From Larkinella humicola (GTDB lineage Bacteria > Bacteroidota > Bacteroidia > Cytophagales > Spirosomataceae), in assembly GCF_008727875.1 (NCBI RefSeq), contig NZ_VTWS01000001.1:496001-560000 (forward strand): a stretch of 64,000 nucleotides of DNA, written 5' to 3'. Position numbers and translations under genes: made by a program. This document shows positions 43,792 through 53,486 of the stretch, piece by piece (positions within the stretch are counted from its first letter, which is position 1; every line of letters starts with the position of its first letter). A model generated the notes under the pieces. That model was not told the origin of the DNA. It searched no databases and was given only the letters and a program-made list of their open reading frames with translations.

Positions 43792-45120
43792 TTAACGAAT
43801 TAGCAACCTTTTGGACGCCGTTTCTTTATCAGTGTGTACTTTTACAAAATAAACACCCCGGGCCAAGGCATCCAATGGCAGGCTGATGGAAGAACTGGGG
43901 TAATCGGTATAATTCTGGGTCCGGACGATCCGCCCCGACAAATCAGTAATGTCGACCTGAAACGATTGAAAACCGGTGAACAGCACTTCCAGCGTCGATT
44001 GTTTCTGGGCGGGATTTGGAAACACATTCACCGTCAGCGATTCGGTTTGGGGCAGCGGGTCTGCCGACCGGACCACGCGTTGACGCCGGGGGCTGGCTTC
44101 GATTACCGCCCGCATCCGGGTTCGCTGGTCCTGCGTGAACAAATTCATGCAGGCATCGGGCGTGTAATCGAGGTAATTTTCGATCTGGTTGCGGGTGCGG
44201 GTGCCGTTGCAGGTCGAAAACCGCTCGGCGCAGCCCGTCGTCTGGTTGGCACTTTCGGTCGGGGGCGTATCGTTGCAGTAATCCGTTCCGCAAACCGCAT
44301 CACCCCAAGTATGAATCAATCCCAGCCAGTGGCCTACTTCGTGCGTGGTAGTCCGCCCATACCGGTAGGTGGAACTGGTAACGGCACCGATGTCACTCCC
44401 AAAATACCGGTAATCGATGATGACGCCGTCCGTCAATTCATTTTCCAGGGACGACAACCCGTCGATGCCGTCCGCTTCCGGAAACTGGGCGTACCCCAGG
44501 TAATCGTTTCGAAGGGTCGTTACCCAGATATTCAGGTATTGATCACTGGGCCAATAGGTAATCTGGGACAACTGAAGGTCGTCACCGCTGGAACCGTCGT
44601 AGATGTTAAAGCTCGTTTTTTGGGTGTAATGCCGGGTAATCCCGGTGGTTTGAAGCCCGTCGGGGTCGGTGCGGGCCAGAAAAAATTCAATGCCGGTATC
44701 GGCTCCAATCGGGTTGGTGTTGAAGCCCCGGGTGTCGACCATCCGGCGGTAATCTTCGTTTAACACCCGGATCTGGGAAGCAATCTGTTCATCGGAAATG
44801 TTGGAGTTGTTGGCCCCGCCCACAAAACCGGACGAATTGGTATGCACCACATGCACCACCACCGGAATCCGGTAAACAACCTCTCCCACCCGCGCTTTTG
44901 CGGGTTCCTCGGTTCGCTGCCGAATGAGATCTTCAATCCTTTCGTTGAGCTTCAGGCGTTTTGTTAATCGCTGTGCATCCCGCCGTTGTAAGGTTTCTTC
45001 ACGCACATCGATGCCACAGCGTTGCGGAGTTACGGGCGTTTGTGCCCGTAACTCCGTTAGACCGATGCTGAGAATGAGTCCCAGCGCAGCAAAAAGTTGC
45101 CTATTTTTCAGCCCGTTCAT
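43792..45120 (-). CDS. Secreted M43 (pappalysin-type) zinc metalloprotease with T9SS sorting domain
   Basis: 442 residues from MNGLKNRQLFAALGL, which gives a proper signal peptide ending near AQ; the frame itself opens 17 codons earlier inside phoH. The metzincin zinc site HEVGHWLGLIH is at about 250 and a Met-turn (ACMNLF) follows. A C-terminal domain with FPNPAQKQSTLEV and KRLLIR is the type A sorting signal of the type IX system. M43 enzymes of this phylum, such as cytophagalysin, are secreted gelatinases. Its first 20 bp overlap phoH. Confidence 0.92.
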   Translation of the reverse strand: MNGLKNRQLFAALGLILSIGLTELRAQTPVTPQRCGIDVREETLQRRDAQRLTKRLKLNERIEDLIRQRTEEPAKARVGEVVYRIPVVVHVVHTNSSGFVGGANNSNISDEQIASQIRVLNEDYRRMVDTRGFNTNPIGADTGIEFFLARTDPDGLQTTGITRHYTQKTSFNIYDGSSGDDLQLSQITYWPSDQYLNIWVTTLRNDYLGYAQFPEADGIDGLSSLENELTDGVIIDYRYFGSDIGAVTSSTYRYGRTTTHEVGHWLGLIHTWGDAVCGTDYCNDTPPTESANQTTGCAERFSTCNGTRTRNQIENYLDYTPDACMNLFTQDQRTRMRAVIEASPRRQRVVRSADPLPQTESLTVNVFPNPAQKQSTLEVLFTGFQSFQVDITDLSGRIVRTQNYTDYPSSSISLPLDALARGVYFVKVHTDKETASKRLLIR

Positions 45121-46060
45121 ACGCGGAGATGATTTCTTTAACCAACCGGTGACGCACCACATCGCTGCCATCCAATTCTACAAAGCCGATCCCTTTGATA
45201 TCTTTCAGCAGTTCAACGGCTTCAATCAGCCCGGATCGCTGGTTTTTGGGTAAGTCGATCTGGGAACGGTCGCCGGTGATGATCGCTTTAGAGCTCGGTC
45301 CCATCCGCGTCAGAAACATCTTCATCTGCATCGGCGTTGTATTCTGCGCTTCGTCCAGCAAAATAAACGCGTGGTTGAGGGTTCGTCCCCGCATATACGC
45401 CAGCGGAGCGATTTCAATCGTGCGGCTTTCGATGTAGAGTTTCAGTTTTTCGGCGGGAATCATATCGTCCAGCGCGTCGTAGATCGGGCGGAGATACGGA
45501 TCGATTTTCTCTTTCAGATCGCCGGGCAAAAAACCCAGGTTCTCGCCCGCTTCCACGGCCGGGCGGGTGATGATGATTTTCCGTACTTCCTTGTTTTTCA
45601 GCGCGCGCACGGCAATAGCCACGGCGGTATACGTTTTTCCGGTTCCGGCGGGACCTACTGCGAAGACCAGATCGTATTTCTCGGATACATCTACCAGCCG
45701 TTGCTGATTAGCGGTTTTGGCCCGGACAATGACCCCTTTGGTGCCGTACACCAGCACGTTTTCATCGGTTTGGGGAAGCGCAACCGGCTCGCGCTCATTG
45801 TTTTTGAGAAAGCTGCGAACGTTCTCGTGGGTGAGTTTACCGTACTTCTGGTAATGCTCGATCAGCGAGTCCAGAATGTCGGTAATTCGCGTAATCTCCG
45901 GGGTTGTCCCTTTAATTCGGATTTCGTTCCCGCGGGATATAATCTTACTCATCGGAAAGGCGGCTGCTACCTCTTTGATGTTGTTGTTTTCAACTCCCAA
46001 AAAGTCGATGAGCGATACATTGTCAAGGGTGATTACTTTTTCTACCAAATCTCCGTTCAT
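45101..46060 (-). CDS. PhoH family ATPase
   Basis: 319 residues. N-terminal helical domain with a KH-like or OST-like segment, then the P-loop GPAGTGKTYTAVAIAV (about 135-150) and the Walker B ILLDEAQN near 235. PhoH-like proteins are RNA-linked ATPases or helicases of uncertain role; the E. coli relative is ybeZ, linked to YbeY and ribosome maturation. The M43 protease gene begins before the phoH stop codon. Confidence 0.93.
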   Translation of the reverse strand: MNGDLVEKVITLDNVSLIDFLGVENNNIKEVAAAFPMSKIISRGNEIRIKGTTPEITRITDILDSLIEHYQKYGKLTHENVRSFLKNNEREPVALPQTDENVLVYGTKGVIVRAKTANQQRLVDVSEKYDLVFAVGPAGTGKTYTAVAIAVRALKNKEVRKIIITRPAVEAGENLGFLPGDLKEKIDPYLRPIYDALDDMIPAEKLKLYIESRTIEIAPLAYMRGRTLNHAFILLDEAQNTTPMQMKMFLTRMGPSSKAIITGDRSQIDLPKNQRSGLIEAVELLKDIKGIGFVELDGSDVVRHRLVKEIISAYERAEK

Positions 46061-46416
46061 ATTTCAGTGTGACCGATCCTTTATTTTGCTTCTAAATTTA
46101 GAGGATCATACGTAGTAAACAACAAAAATTGTCAATTATTATCTTCCAATCCTGCCAAATTTGCGCAAAACCTTCACGATTAATCAGTTGCCTTTTCCGC
46201 CAACAATCCTGAATTCGATGGGCCAGCAAGACTGTAAAATCGATTTAAACCGTAAGCTAAAAACAAAAAACATTTTCACTTTTTTTTCACCCCGCCAGCC
46301 GGGGAATATGTACTTTAGAGACAACAACTTAGTGTGTGGCTAACCTCCCCAGAACCCCGTGACAACCGGCCTGACGGCTTTTCATTCTAACACCGATTGG
46401 CTATACTTGCAAAGCA
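46061..46416. other. Divergent intergenic region phoH-dnaB
   Basis: No gene seen. AT-rich half near phoH and a T-rich stretch near 46280. A possible dnaB -7 box (TACTTTAG at 46311-46318) lies after a TTTTTTTC run. A second TATACTTG at 46402-46409 would give almost no leader. A small inverted repeat starting GATCCTTTA lies just upstream of phoH. Confidence 0.5.
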
Positions 46417-48051
46417 ATGGAGAACGATCGCCCTACTAATTCTAACTTTCGGAAGACCCCTTACCTGGGTAACCGGCGTAGCCTGTCCGACGGTGTAAAC
46501 CACATGCTGACGCCAACGGGACTGGGCAAATTGCCCCCGCAGGCCATCGATCTGGAAGAAGCGGTGCTGGGTGCGTTGATGATTGAAAAGGATGCGCTTT
46601 CGGCCGTCATCGACATTTTGAAGCCGGAAAGTTTTTATAAGGAAGCCAACAATCGAATTTATAACGCCATTGTCACCCTGTTCGGAAACGCCGAACCGGT
46701 CGATATGCTGACGGTGACCCAGCAACTGCGTAAAACCGGTGAAATTGAGGTTGTTGGGGGCGGTGGCTACGTGACGGAACTCACGACCCGCGTTACCTCA
46801 GCCGCCAACATCGAGTACCACGCCCGCGTCATTGCGGAAGCTTCCATCAAACGCGCCCTTATTACGGTTGCCAACGAAATCCAGCGCGACGCCTACGAGG
46901 ATACCACCGACGTTTTCAACCTCCTCGACCGCATCGAGCAGTCGATGTTCAAGATTTCGGAATCCAACATCCGCAAGAACTACGCCGACATGAGCACCAT
47001 CATGCGGCAGGCGCTGGATGAACTGGAGCAGAAAAAGAACATGAAGGACGGCCTGACGGGTGTTCCGTCGGGATTCAGTGCCCTCGACCGGCTGACGTCC
47101 GGCTGGCAGCGGTCGGAATTGATCATTCTGGCGGCCAGGCCAGGGATGGGTAAAACTGCATTTGTAGTTAGCGCCCTCCGCAATGCTGCCGTCGATTTTG
47201 GGCAGGCGGTGGCGATTTTCTCACTCGAAATGTCGTCGGTGCAGTTGGTCAACCGGCTGATCTCGGCAGAAGCGGAGATCGATAGTGAAAAAATCAAGAA
47301 AGGAAATCTGGCTCCGCACGAATGGGCGCAGCTTCACCATAAAATCCAGCGCCTGACCGAAGCGCCGATCTTCATCGACGATACGCCCGCCCTTTCCATC
47401 CTGGAATTACGCGCCAAATGCCGCCGGTTGAAAGCCCAGCACGATATTCAACTGGTCGTAATCGACTATTTGCAGTTGATGCAGGGCGACACGTCGGGCA
47501 AAATGGGCGGTAACCGTGAACAGGAAATTGCCTCGATTTCGCGGGCCATGAAAAACCTTGCGAAAGAGTTGAACGTTCCGGTCATTGCCCTGTCGCAGTT
47601 AAGCCGGGCCGTTGAAACCCGGGGTGGCGACAAAAAACCGCAACTCTCCGACCTTCGGGAATCCGGCTCCATCGAGCAGGATGCCGACATGGTTATCTTC
47701 CTCTACCGGCCTGAATACTACGGAATCAGTGCCGACGAAGCTGGTAATTCCGTATCCGGAATCGGGGAAGTCATCATCGCCAAAAACCGGTCGGGTTCGC
47801 TGGATACCGTTCAACTGCGCTTCGTGGGCAAATACACCAAATTCGCCGATCTGGATGCCTTCTTCATGCCGCAGACTCCTCCCCCATTCAGTGGGCCTTC
47901 GGCCGGTTTCGACGCCAAAACGTCCGGTGCGCAGACCTTCGAAAACCAGGGCGGTATTGTCAAAAGCAAAGCCAATACCTTAAATACGCCCGGCGGCAAC
48001 TTCACCAACTTCGGCCACATTGACCCCAACCAGCAGGAAACACCCTTTTAA
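46417..48051 (+). CDS. dnaB: Replicative DNA helicase
   Basis: Hexameric 5'-3' helicase at the replication fork. 544 residues: N-terminal collar domain (about 40-145, starting LGKLPPQAIDLEEAVLGALM), a linker helix, and the RecA-like motor with Walker A ARPGMGKTAFV, H1a and the Walker B region VVIDYLQLM. The last about 60 residues are a Gly/Pro/Ser-rich tail beyond the family core. No intein interrupts it. The stop codon touches the left arm of a long inverted repeat. Confidence 0.97.
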   Translation: MENDRPTNSNFRKTPYLGNRRSLSDGVNHMLTPTGLGKLPPQAIDLEEAVLGALMIEKDALSAVIDILKPESFYKEANNRIYNAIVTLFGNAEPVDMLTVTQQLRKTGEIEVVGGGGYVTELTTRVTSAANIEYHARVIAEASIKRALITVANEIQRDAYEDTTDVFNLLDRIEQSMFKISESNIRKNYADMSTIMRQALDELEQKKNMKDGLTGVPSGFSALDRLTSGWQRSELIILAARPGMGKTAFVVSALRNAAVDFGQAVAIFSLEMSSVQLVNRLISAEAEIDSEKIKKGNLAPHEWAQLHHKIQRLTEAPIFIDDTPALSILELRAKCRRLKAQHDIQLVVIDYLQLMQGDTSGKMGGNREQEIASISRAMKNLAKELNVPVIALSQLSRAVETRGGDKKPQLSDLRESGSIEQDADMVIFLYRPEYYGISADEAGNSVSGIGEVIIAKNRSGSLDTVQLRFVGKYTKFADLDAFFMPQTPPPFSGPSAGFDAKTSGAQTFENQGGIVKSKANTLNTPGGNFTNFGHIDPNQQETPF

Positions 48052-48156
48052 GTTAAAAGTTAAAAATTAAAAGTTAAGAGTTAGCGGTTCGGTGGTTAGC
48101 ACGCGTCAGCTCACTTTTAATTTTTAACTCTTAACTTTTAACTTTTAACTCTTAAC
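48051..48156. repeat. Long inverted repeat of GTTAAAAGTTAA words with GCTGACGC core
   Basis: The left arm is a tandem of AGTTAAAAGTTAAAAATTAA-like words; the right arm is its complement. In the middle, on the minus strand, is GCTGACGCGTGCTAAC (48110-48095), matching the cores at 43.7 and 53.5 kb. It spans the dnaB/rlmD convergent gap and overlaps the rlmD stop codon. Confidence 0.75.
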
Positions 48157-49597
48157 CCCTCTTCTCCAGCTTCACCACATTCTCGACGTGGTGGGTATGC
48201 GGAAACATGTCGACGGGCTGAACGTCTTTCACTTCGTATAATTCGTCCAGAATGGCCAGATCGCGGGCCTGGGTGGCGGTGTTGCAACTCACGTAAACAA
48301 TACGTTGGGGAGCAGCCTGCAACAGATTTCGCGTCACGGCTTCGTCCATACCCGCCCGGGGCGGATCGGTGATGACCACATCCGGTTTTCCGTATTTGTT
48401 AAAAAGAGACGGTGTCAACAGGGTTCCCATGTCGCCCGCCAGGAACTCCGCGTTGTGAATTCCGTTGATGGACGCATTCACCCGCGCATCCTGAACAGCC
48501 GCTTCAATGTATTCAATACCAATCACTTGCTTCGCTTTCCGGGCTACAAAAAGGCCAATGGTTCCGGTTCCGGTGTAGAGGTCATACACGCGCTCGGAAC
48601 CCGTCAGCCCCGCCCAGTCGCGCGTGATTTTGTAGAGTTCGAAGGCCTGGGCGGCATTGGTCTGGTAAAAGGATTTGGGGCCAACCCGGAAGGTTAACGG
48701 TTGGCCGCTGCCATCCTCCATCTGCTCCTCGATGTACGGTTTTCCCCAATACGGAACCACGGTCTGATCCTGGTACGAATCATTCAGTTTGGTGTTCAGA
48801 ATGTAATTCAGCGACGCGATCTGCGGAAAAGTCGTTTTCAGCATGTCCATCAATCCGGCCAACTCCTCCGGCCGGTCCTCGGCGACCTGCACCACCACCA
48901 TCACCTGCCCTGTCGAAGCGGTGCGGATAATGACTGTGCGCAAAAAACCGACGTGCGTGTTCAGGTTATACATCGTAAACCCGTGCTCGAACGCATAGGC
49001 ACCTACCGCCAGCCGGATGGCATTCGACGGATCGGGTTGCAAATAACAGTGCTGAATGGGCAGAATTTTATCAAACCGCTTCGGAATGTGAAAACCGACC
49101 GCCCGTTTGTCCACCGACATTCCGGAGCGAATCTCCTCCTCGGTGATCCACCGACCGTCGGCGCAGGTAAATTCCAGTTTGTTGCGGTAATAGGTAGTTT
49201 GAACGGAGGGCAGGGTCGGTCGAACCGGGGGCAGTTGCACCTTGCCGATCCGGGTCAGGTGATCGAACACCTGCTGGCCTTTGAAACGCAGTTGTTCGTC
49301 GTAGCGGATGTGCTGCCATTTACACCCGCCACAGGTGCCAAAATGAGAACAAAACGGTTCGGCCCGGCTTGGCCCAAAGGAATGTATTTTTTCGACGACC
49401 GCTTCCCGGTATTGTTTTTTCCGGTTGACAATCCGAATATCGACCACGTCACCCGGTGCAGCCACTGGCCCACCCGAACGGCCTTCCACAAAGATGACTC
49501 CCTCATCCGTTCGAATCAAACATTTTCCTTCAGCCGCAACATCATCAATCCGAATCGCTTGCAACCGTTGCGACATCTTTTGGGTCTTTCCTGACAT
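48152..49597 (-). CDS. rlmD: 23S rRNA (uracil-C5)-methyltransferase RlmD/RumA type
   Basis: S-adenosylmethionine-dependent enzyme methylating a uridine (U1939 in E. coli) of 23S rRNA. 481 residues from MSGKTQKMSQRLQ; an upstream ATG adds eleven residues. N-terminal TRAM domain (IDDVAAEGKCLIR), then the iron-sulfur cluster cysteines in CSHFGTCGGC with a fourth (CYLQPDP) later, and the methylase domain with VYDLYTGTGTIGLF, TDPPRAGM and the catalytic VSCN. This could equally be a sister enzyme (RlmC or TrmA-like); the four-Cys cluster and TRAM favour RlmD. Confidence 0.9.
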   Translation of the reverse strand: MSGKTQKMSQRLQAIRIDDVAAEGKCLIRTDEGVIFVEGRSGGPVAAPGDVVDIRIVNRKKQYREAVVEKIHSFGPSRAEPFCSHFGTCGGCKWQHIRYDEQLRFKGQQVFDHLTRIGKVQLPPVRPTLPSVQTTYYRNKLEFTCADGRWITEEEIRSGMSVDKRAVGFHIPKRFDKILPIQHCYLQPDPSNAIRLAVGAYAFEHGFTMYNLNTHVGFLRTVIIRTASTGQVMVVVQVAEDRPEELAGLMDMLKTTFPQIASLNYILNTKLNDSYQDQTVVPYWGKPYIEEQMEDGSGQPLTFRVGPKSFYQTNAAQAFELYKITRDWAGLTGSERVYDLYTGTGTIGLFVARKAKQVIGIEYIEAAVQDARVNASINGIHNAEFLAGDMGTLLTPSLFNKYGKPDVVITDPPRAGMDEAVTRNLLQAAPQRIVYVSCNTATQARDLAILDELYEVKDVQPVDMFPHTHHVENVVKLEKRG

Positions 49598-49665
49598 AAT
49601 AAACTGTAATAAATTCTGTAAATTAAGCACCGTATTTTGGTTTCGACAACCCTATCCGTATTTGA

Positions 49666-51912
49666 ATGAAACAGTTTTATCGGATTACAGCCTGGTGGTG
49701 TTGGTTGGTGGTGGGCTGGGTGGGCCTGATTTTTCCGGCTATGGCGACGCACATCGTGGGGGGTGAACTGGAGTTGAAACGGCTGACCAATCAAAACCCG
49801 TTTACCCACCAAATCAACCTCAACCTTTATTTCGATGATCTGAACGGTAACCCACAGGCCGAAGATCCCACCGTTGTTATTTTTATTTACCGCAAAGGCG
49901 ACAATGCGTTCATCGGTTCGGTCGAACTACCGCAAATCGGCTCGCAGCCCGTCGACTACACCAAACCGGCGTGCGCGCTGCCGTCGCTTCGTACCCGTCT
50001 GCTGAAATACAGCGGGAATGTGGTGTTCAATCTAAATGCGTTCAACGATCCGCGCGGCTATTACATGGTCTGGGAACGCTGTTGTCGCAACAATTCCATC
50101 AGCAATATCCAGAATCCCGGTCAGGCTGGTTCTACGTTTTACCTGGAGTTTCCGGCGCAACGAACCGGCAGCACGGACCTCTTCAACTCCTCTCCCACGT
50201 TTCGGCCCGTCCAGGGTGATTACATCTGCATCAACCAGCCATTTGCGTTCGATTTCGGCGCTACCGACGCAGACGGCGACAGCCTGGCCTACCGGCTCGT
50301 AACGCCCTATAACGGTTTCAGCACGGCGGCCAATCCCCGCCCACAGGTGGCCTTGCCCAGTTCGTCGTATCCCGAAGTCCGGTGGAGCAGCGGACTCAAC
50401 CAGGATCGGGCCATTCCGGGACCGCTGCCGTTGCGGGTCAATACCCGAACCGGCCAACTCACCGTAACCGCCGGGCAGGTAGGTCTGTTTGTTTTTTGCG
50501 TTCAGGTGGAAGAATACCGGAAAAATGCGTCGGGTGTTTACCAGCGAATCGGCCTCGTGCGTCGGGATTTTCAGCTCAAAGTCATTGACTGTCAAAAAAA
50601 TAACCCGCCCGCCGTGGCGATGCGGCAAACCGGACAGTCGGCTTTTTACAAGGAAGGCACGGTCTTGAAGTTGAGCACCCAGGATGCCAATTGCGTGGAT
50701 GTGTACGTTACCGATCTGGATGCCAACCAGAAGGTCAAGCTGTCGGTCTTGAACGGTCCGGCGCAAGGGATTACGTTTTCACCGGATGAAGTGACGATCC
50801 GCACTTCCGGCGATTCGGTGCGGACCCGGATTTGTTTCGACAAATGCCTGGCCGATGGAAAACCGCTGCAACTGGCCCTGCTGGCGACTGATGAGGGTTG
50901 TCCGCAGGGTTTGAAAGACACACTTTTTGTCACGCTGCTGCTGGAACCGGAACTCAACCGCCGACCGGATGCAGAAACGACCCTGCCCGGCAACCAGACG
51001 ACCGTACAGGCGGGCAAAAACCTACAGTTCAACGTGTTGGGAACCGATGCCGATAAGGATATGATCACGCTGACGGCCGTCGGACGCGGGTTTACCCTCG
51101 CTCAGGTCGGCATGAGCTTCTCGGCGGTTTCGGGACAGGGCTCGGTGAGTTCGCAATTTAACTGGAATCCGCAGTGTGATCAGGTCAAAAACACGGAATA
51201 TGTCGTTGATTTCATCGTGACCGACACCCGCTGCAACCGAAATCTGCGCGACACCGTGACCGTTCGGCTGAAAGCCACGCCCGCAACCGGCCGACCGCCC
51301 ACGGTTCGAACCACGCTGACTGATCCGGTGGTTGAGTTGACCATCACGCACGGCGACTCGGTGCCGGCTGCGATTCGCTTCGATGCCATTGCCGAAGATC
51401 CCGATCCCGACGTGCTGAAGCTCACGGCGGTGGGCCGAAATTTCGACTGGAAAAGCATGGGCATGCAGTTTGAAAACAAAACCGGGCCGGGGCCGCTGAC
51501 CTCGCCCTTTGTCTGGCAACCCGATTGCTCGGTGCTACAGGGAAAAGAGCAGGCCACGTTTGAACTCGATTTTATTTCGCAGGACAGCAGTTGCCCGAAC
51601 CGCTACGATACGACCCGCGTCACCTTCGTGGTGAAGGACGTTCCCGTCGATTACAACATCACCATTACGAACGTTATTACGCCCAACGAGGACGGCAAAA
51701 ACGATGTATTCAGCGTTCCCAACCTACCACTGGACAATTGTTCCGATCAGTTTCGCCGGGTCGACATCGTGAACCGATGGGGAAAAGCGGTTTTTTCGTC
51801 CACCAACCGGCTCTTCCGCTGGGATGGAGAAGACTATCCACCGGGGCAATATTATTACCTGATTCAGTACACCAACCGGTCATACAAAGGCACGGTGACG
51901 CTCCTTCGCTAA
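49666..51912 (+). CDS. Giant surface protein with gliding-motility C-terminal domain
   Basis: 748 residues with a signal peptide (1-27). The opening THIVGGELEL and the Cys-rich YYMVWERCCRNNSI stretch mark a recurrent Bacteroidota surface family. Several Ig/cadherin-like beta domains with AxDADxD-like calcium motifs follow. The C-terminus (about 665-748: ITPNEDGKNDVFSVPNL, VDIVNRWGK, WDGEDYPPGQYYYLIQY) is the gliding-associated type B sorting domain of the type IX secretion system. It is probably an adhesin or matrix protein at the cell surface. It is divergent from rlmD and followed by a perfect terminator. Confidence 0.9.
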   Translation: MKQFYRITAWWCWLVVGWVGLIFPAMATHIVGGELELKRLTNQNPFTHQINLNLYFDDLNGNPQAEDPTVVIFIYRKGDNAFIGSVELPQIGSQPVDYTKPACALPSLRTRLLKYSGNVVFNLNAFNDPRGYYMVWERCCRNNSISNIQNPGQAGSTFYLEFPAQRTGSTDLFNSSPTFRPVQGDYICINQPFAFDFGATDADGDSLAYRLVTPYNGFSTAANPRPQVALPSSSYPEVRWSSGLNQDRAIPGPLPLRVNTRTGQLTVTAGQVGLFVFCVQVEEYRKNASGVYQRIGLVRRDFQLKVIDCQKNNPPAVAMRQTGQSAFYKEGTVLKLSTQDANCVDVYVTDLDANQKVKLSVLNGPAQGITFSPDEVTIRTSGDSVRTRICFDKCLADGKPLQLALLATDEGCPQGLKDTLFVTLLLEPELNRRPDAETTLPGNQTTVQAGKNLQFNVLGTDADKDMITLTAVGRGFTLAQVGMSFSAVSGQGSVSSQFNWNPQCDQVKNTEYVVDFIVTDTRCNRNLRDTVTVRLKATPATGRPPTVRTTLTDPVVELTITHGDSVPAAIRFDAIAEDPDPDVLKLTAVGRNFDWKSMGMQFENKTGPGPLTSPFVWQPDCSVLQGKEQATFELDFISQDSSCPNRYDTTRVTFVVKDVPVDYNITITNVITPNEDGKNDVFSVPNLPLDNCSDQFRRVDIVNRWGKAVFSSTNRLFRWDGEDYPPGQYYYLIQYTNRSYKGTVTLLR

Positions 51913-51919
51913 AACGCAC

Positions 51920-51953
51920 AAAAAAAGCGATCCTTTCCGGGATCGCTTTTTTT
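51920..51953 (+). terminator. Terminator of the gliding-associated gene
   Basis: AAAAAAAGCGATCC, short loop, GGATCGCTTTTTTT, eight bases after the stop. Confidence 0.85.
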
Positions 51954-51962
51954 ATGTGTTTT

Positions 51963-52014
51963 AGCCTTTTGCTTTTGCCCCTAAATCCCCCTAAAGGGGC
52001 AAAAGCAAAAGGCT
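51963..52014. repeat. Perfect 19-bp inverted repeat
   Basis: AGCCTTTTGCTTTTGCCCC and its exact complement, 14-base loop. It sits between convergent genes, right after the terminator. Confidence 0.75.
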
Positions 52015-52015
52015 T

Positions 52016-52040
52016 CTAAAATTGACACCGTCAATTTTAG
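52016..52040 (-). repeat. Perfect 11-bp inverted repeat over the CHRD gene stop
   Basis: CTAAAATTGAC, loop ACC, GTCAATTTTAG. The CHRD stop codon lies in the right arm. Confidence 0.6.
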
Positions 52041-52492
52041 AATTGTTTCCGCATGATATTTCCGCGAATTTCACCACCGGGATACCGGGTCGTGTGCAGA
52101 TTTGAATAAAGCCGTCCTTCCATCAGCGCGTTTTCCTGCACCTGGGTCAGCGTGCTTTTTCCGCTAATCGGGCTCGTCAGGGAGGCAAATGGAATGATAA
52201 CGCTACCATTTGTACCGGGGCCACCGGGTGCCAAGTGAATGTGGCCGGCCGACGGCGTCACACCGGTGTAATTGATGGTATAGCTCAATTCTTTCGTCGT
52301 CTTGTTGTAAGTCCCTGTCATCGTGCCGGTTGCCGTCGAGGGCGTCGAGGGGACTTCCTGCGCGCCGTTCAGGGTGGCTTCAAATTCGACTGTATCTTTC
52401 TGGTCGGGAGCGTCTTTAATGGGTGAGCAGGATGTCACCGTCAGGGCTGCTGCCACAAAGGCGGTCATCAGATACGCAAATGTTCTTTTCAT
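52037..52492 (-). CDS. CHRD domain lipoprotein
   Basis: 151 residues. A lipoprotein signal ends at Cys22 (TSC), followed by SPIKDAPDQKD, which could act as a surface-export signal. The rest is one CHRD domain (first described in chordin): VEFEATLNGAQEVP, YTGVTPSAGHIHLAPGG, and the closing YPGGEIRGNI. CHRD proteins in bacteria are secreted or surface proteins of unknown ligand. Stop lies in a hairpin; the gene is monocistronic. Confidence 0.9.
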   Translation of the reverse strand: MKRTFAYLMTAFVAAALTVTSCSPIKDAPDQKDTVEFEATLNGAQEVPSTPSTATGTMTGTYNKTTKELSYTINYTGVTPSAGHIHLAPGGPGTNGSVIIPFASLTSPISGKSTLTQVQENALMEGRLYSNLHTTRYPGGEIRGNIMRKQF

Positions 52493-52670
52493 AAATCGTA
52501 AATAGTAAATGGTCCAGATTGCTCCGCAATAATACTAACTTTGCACTAATTCTCTGCAACCTCAGGCGGGCAATACCTAGATAACTTATTAAAATGAGAA
52601 GTTTCTACCAAAAACTGATAATTATTTATCCGCCCTCCTTTCGGGTCACATCCGGAATTTCCCCCGTTTC

Positions 52671-53486
52671 ATGAAAGATAAAGTTGTTTTGATTACGGGT
52701 GCTTCGTCGGGAATTGGCAAAGCACTCGCTTTTGCGTTTGGCCTCGAGCAGGCTTCCATCGTCATTTGCGCCCGAACGCCCGAATCGCTCGAAACCGTCC
52801 GTGACGAATTGCGCCGGAGCGGCATCGAAACACTGGCGATTCAGGCCGACGTGAGCCAGGAAGCCGACGTCCGGAGGTTGATCGATGCGACGATCCGGAA
52901 ATACGGGCGGCTGGATATTCTAATCAATAACGCGGGCATCAGCATGCGCTCGATGTTGCTGGATCTGGACCCGGACGTGATCCGGAAAGTGATGGACATC
53001 AATTTCATGGGAACGGTGTATGCCACCCGCTACGCGCTGCCCCACATTCTGAAAACCAAAGGCTCTATTGTCGGGATTTCGTCGATTGCCGGCTACCGGG
53101 GGCTGCCGGTTCGCAGCGGGTATTCGGCCTCCAAATTTGCCATGAACGGTTTTCTGGAAGCCCTCCGCACCGAACTGCTCGACACCGGCGTTCATGTGCT
53201 GGTGGCCTGTCCGGGTTTCACGACCTCCAACATCCGCGTTTCTGCCCTGAACAACGAAGGCAAGGCAGCGGGAGAAACGATGCGTGACGAGAGCAAAATG
53301 ATGAGCGCGGAAGAATGTGCCGATCACATTGTAAAGGCCGTCAAGCGCCGGAAACGCGACCTGATCCTGACCTTCCAGGGCAAGCTGACGGTTTTCCTCA
53401 ACAAATGGATCCCCGGACTCATGGATCGCCTGGTGTATAACACCCTGGCGAAGGAGAAAGACTCGCCGTTGAGGAAAGCGGTTTAG
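52671..53486 (+). CDS. Short-chain dehydrogenase/reductase
   Basis: 271 residues. TGASSGIG at residues 9-16 binds the dinucleotide, NNAG follows, and the catalytic Ser-Tyr-Lys is in SSIAGYRGLP...YSASKFAMNG. The C-terminus (LTFQGKLTVFLNKWIPGLMDRLVY) is hydrophobic and resembles SDRs acting on membrane-associated or fatty substrates, as in the DHRS7-like group. The exact substrate cannot be read from sequence. It ends at the edge of an inverted repeat. Confidence 0.85.
   Translation: MKDKVVLITGASSGIGKALAFAFGLEQASIVICARTPESLETVRDELRRSGIETLAIQADVSQEADVRRLIDATIRKYGRLDILINNAGISMRSMLLDLDPDVIRKVMDINFMGTVYATRYALPHILKTKGSIVGISSIAGYRGLPVRSGYSASKFAMNGFLEALRTELLDTGVHVLVACPGFTTSNIRVSALNNEGKAAGETMRDESKMMSAEECADHIVKAVKRRKRDLILTFQGKLTVFLNKWIPGLMDRLVYNTLAKEKDSPLRKAV

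Noticed and set aside
48051-48156. CRISPR-like array from repeated GTTAAAAGTTAA words
   Set aside because: The words are adjacent without unique spacers, the two halves are inverted rather than direct, and no cas gene is present.
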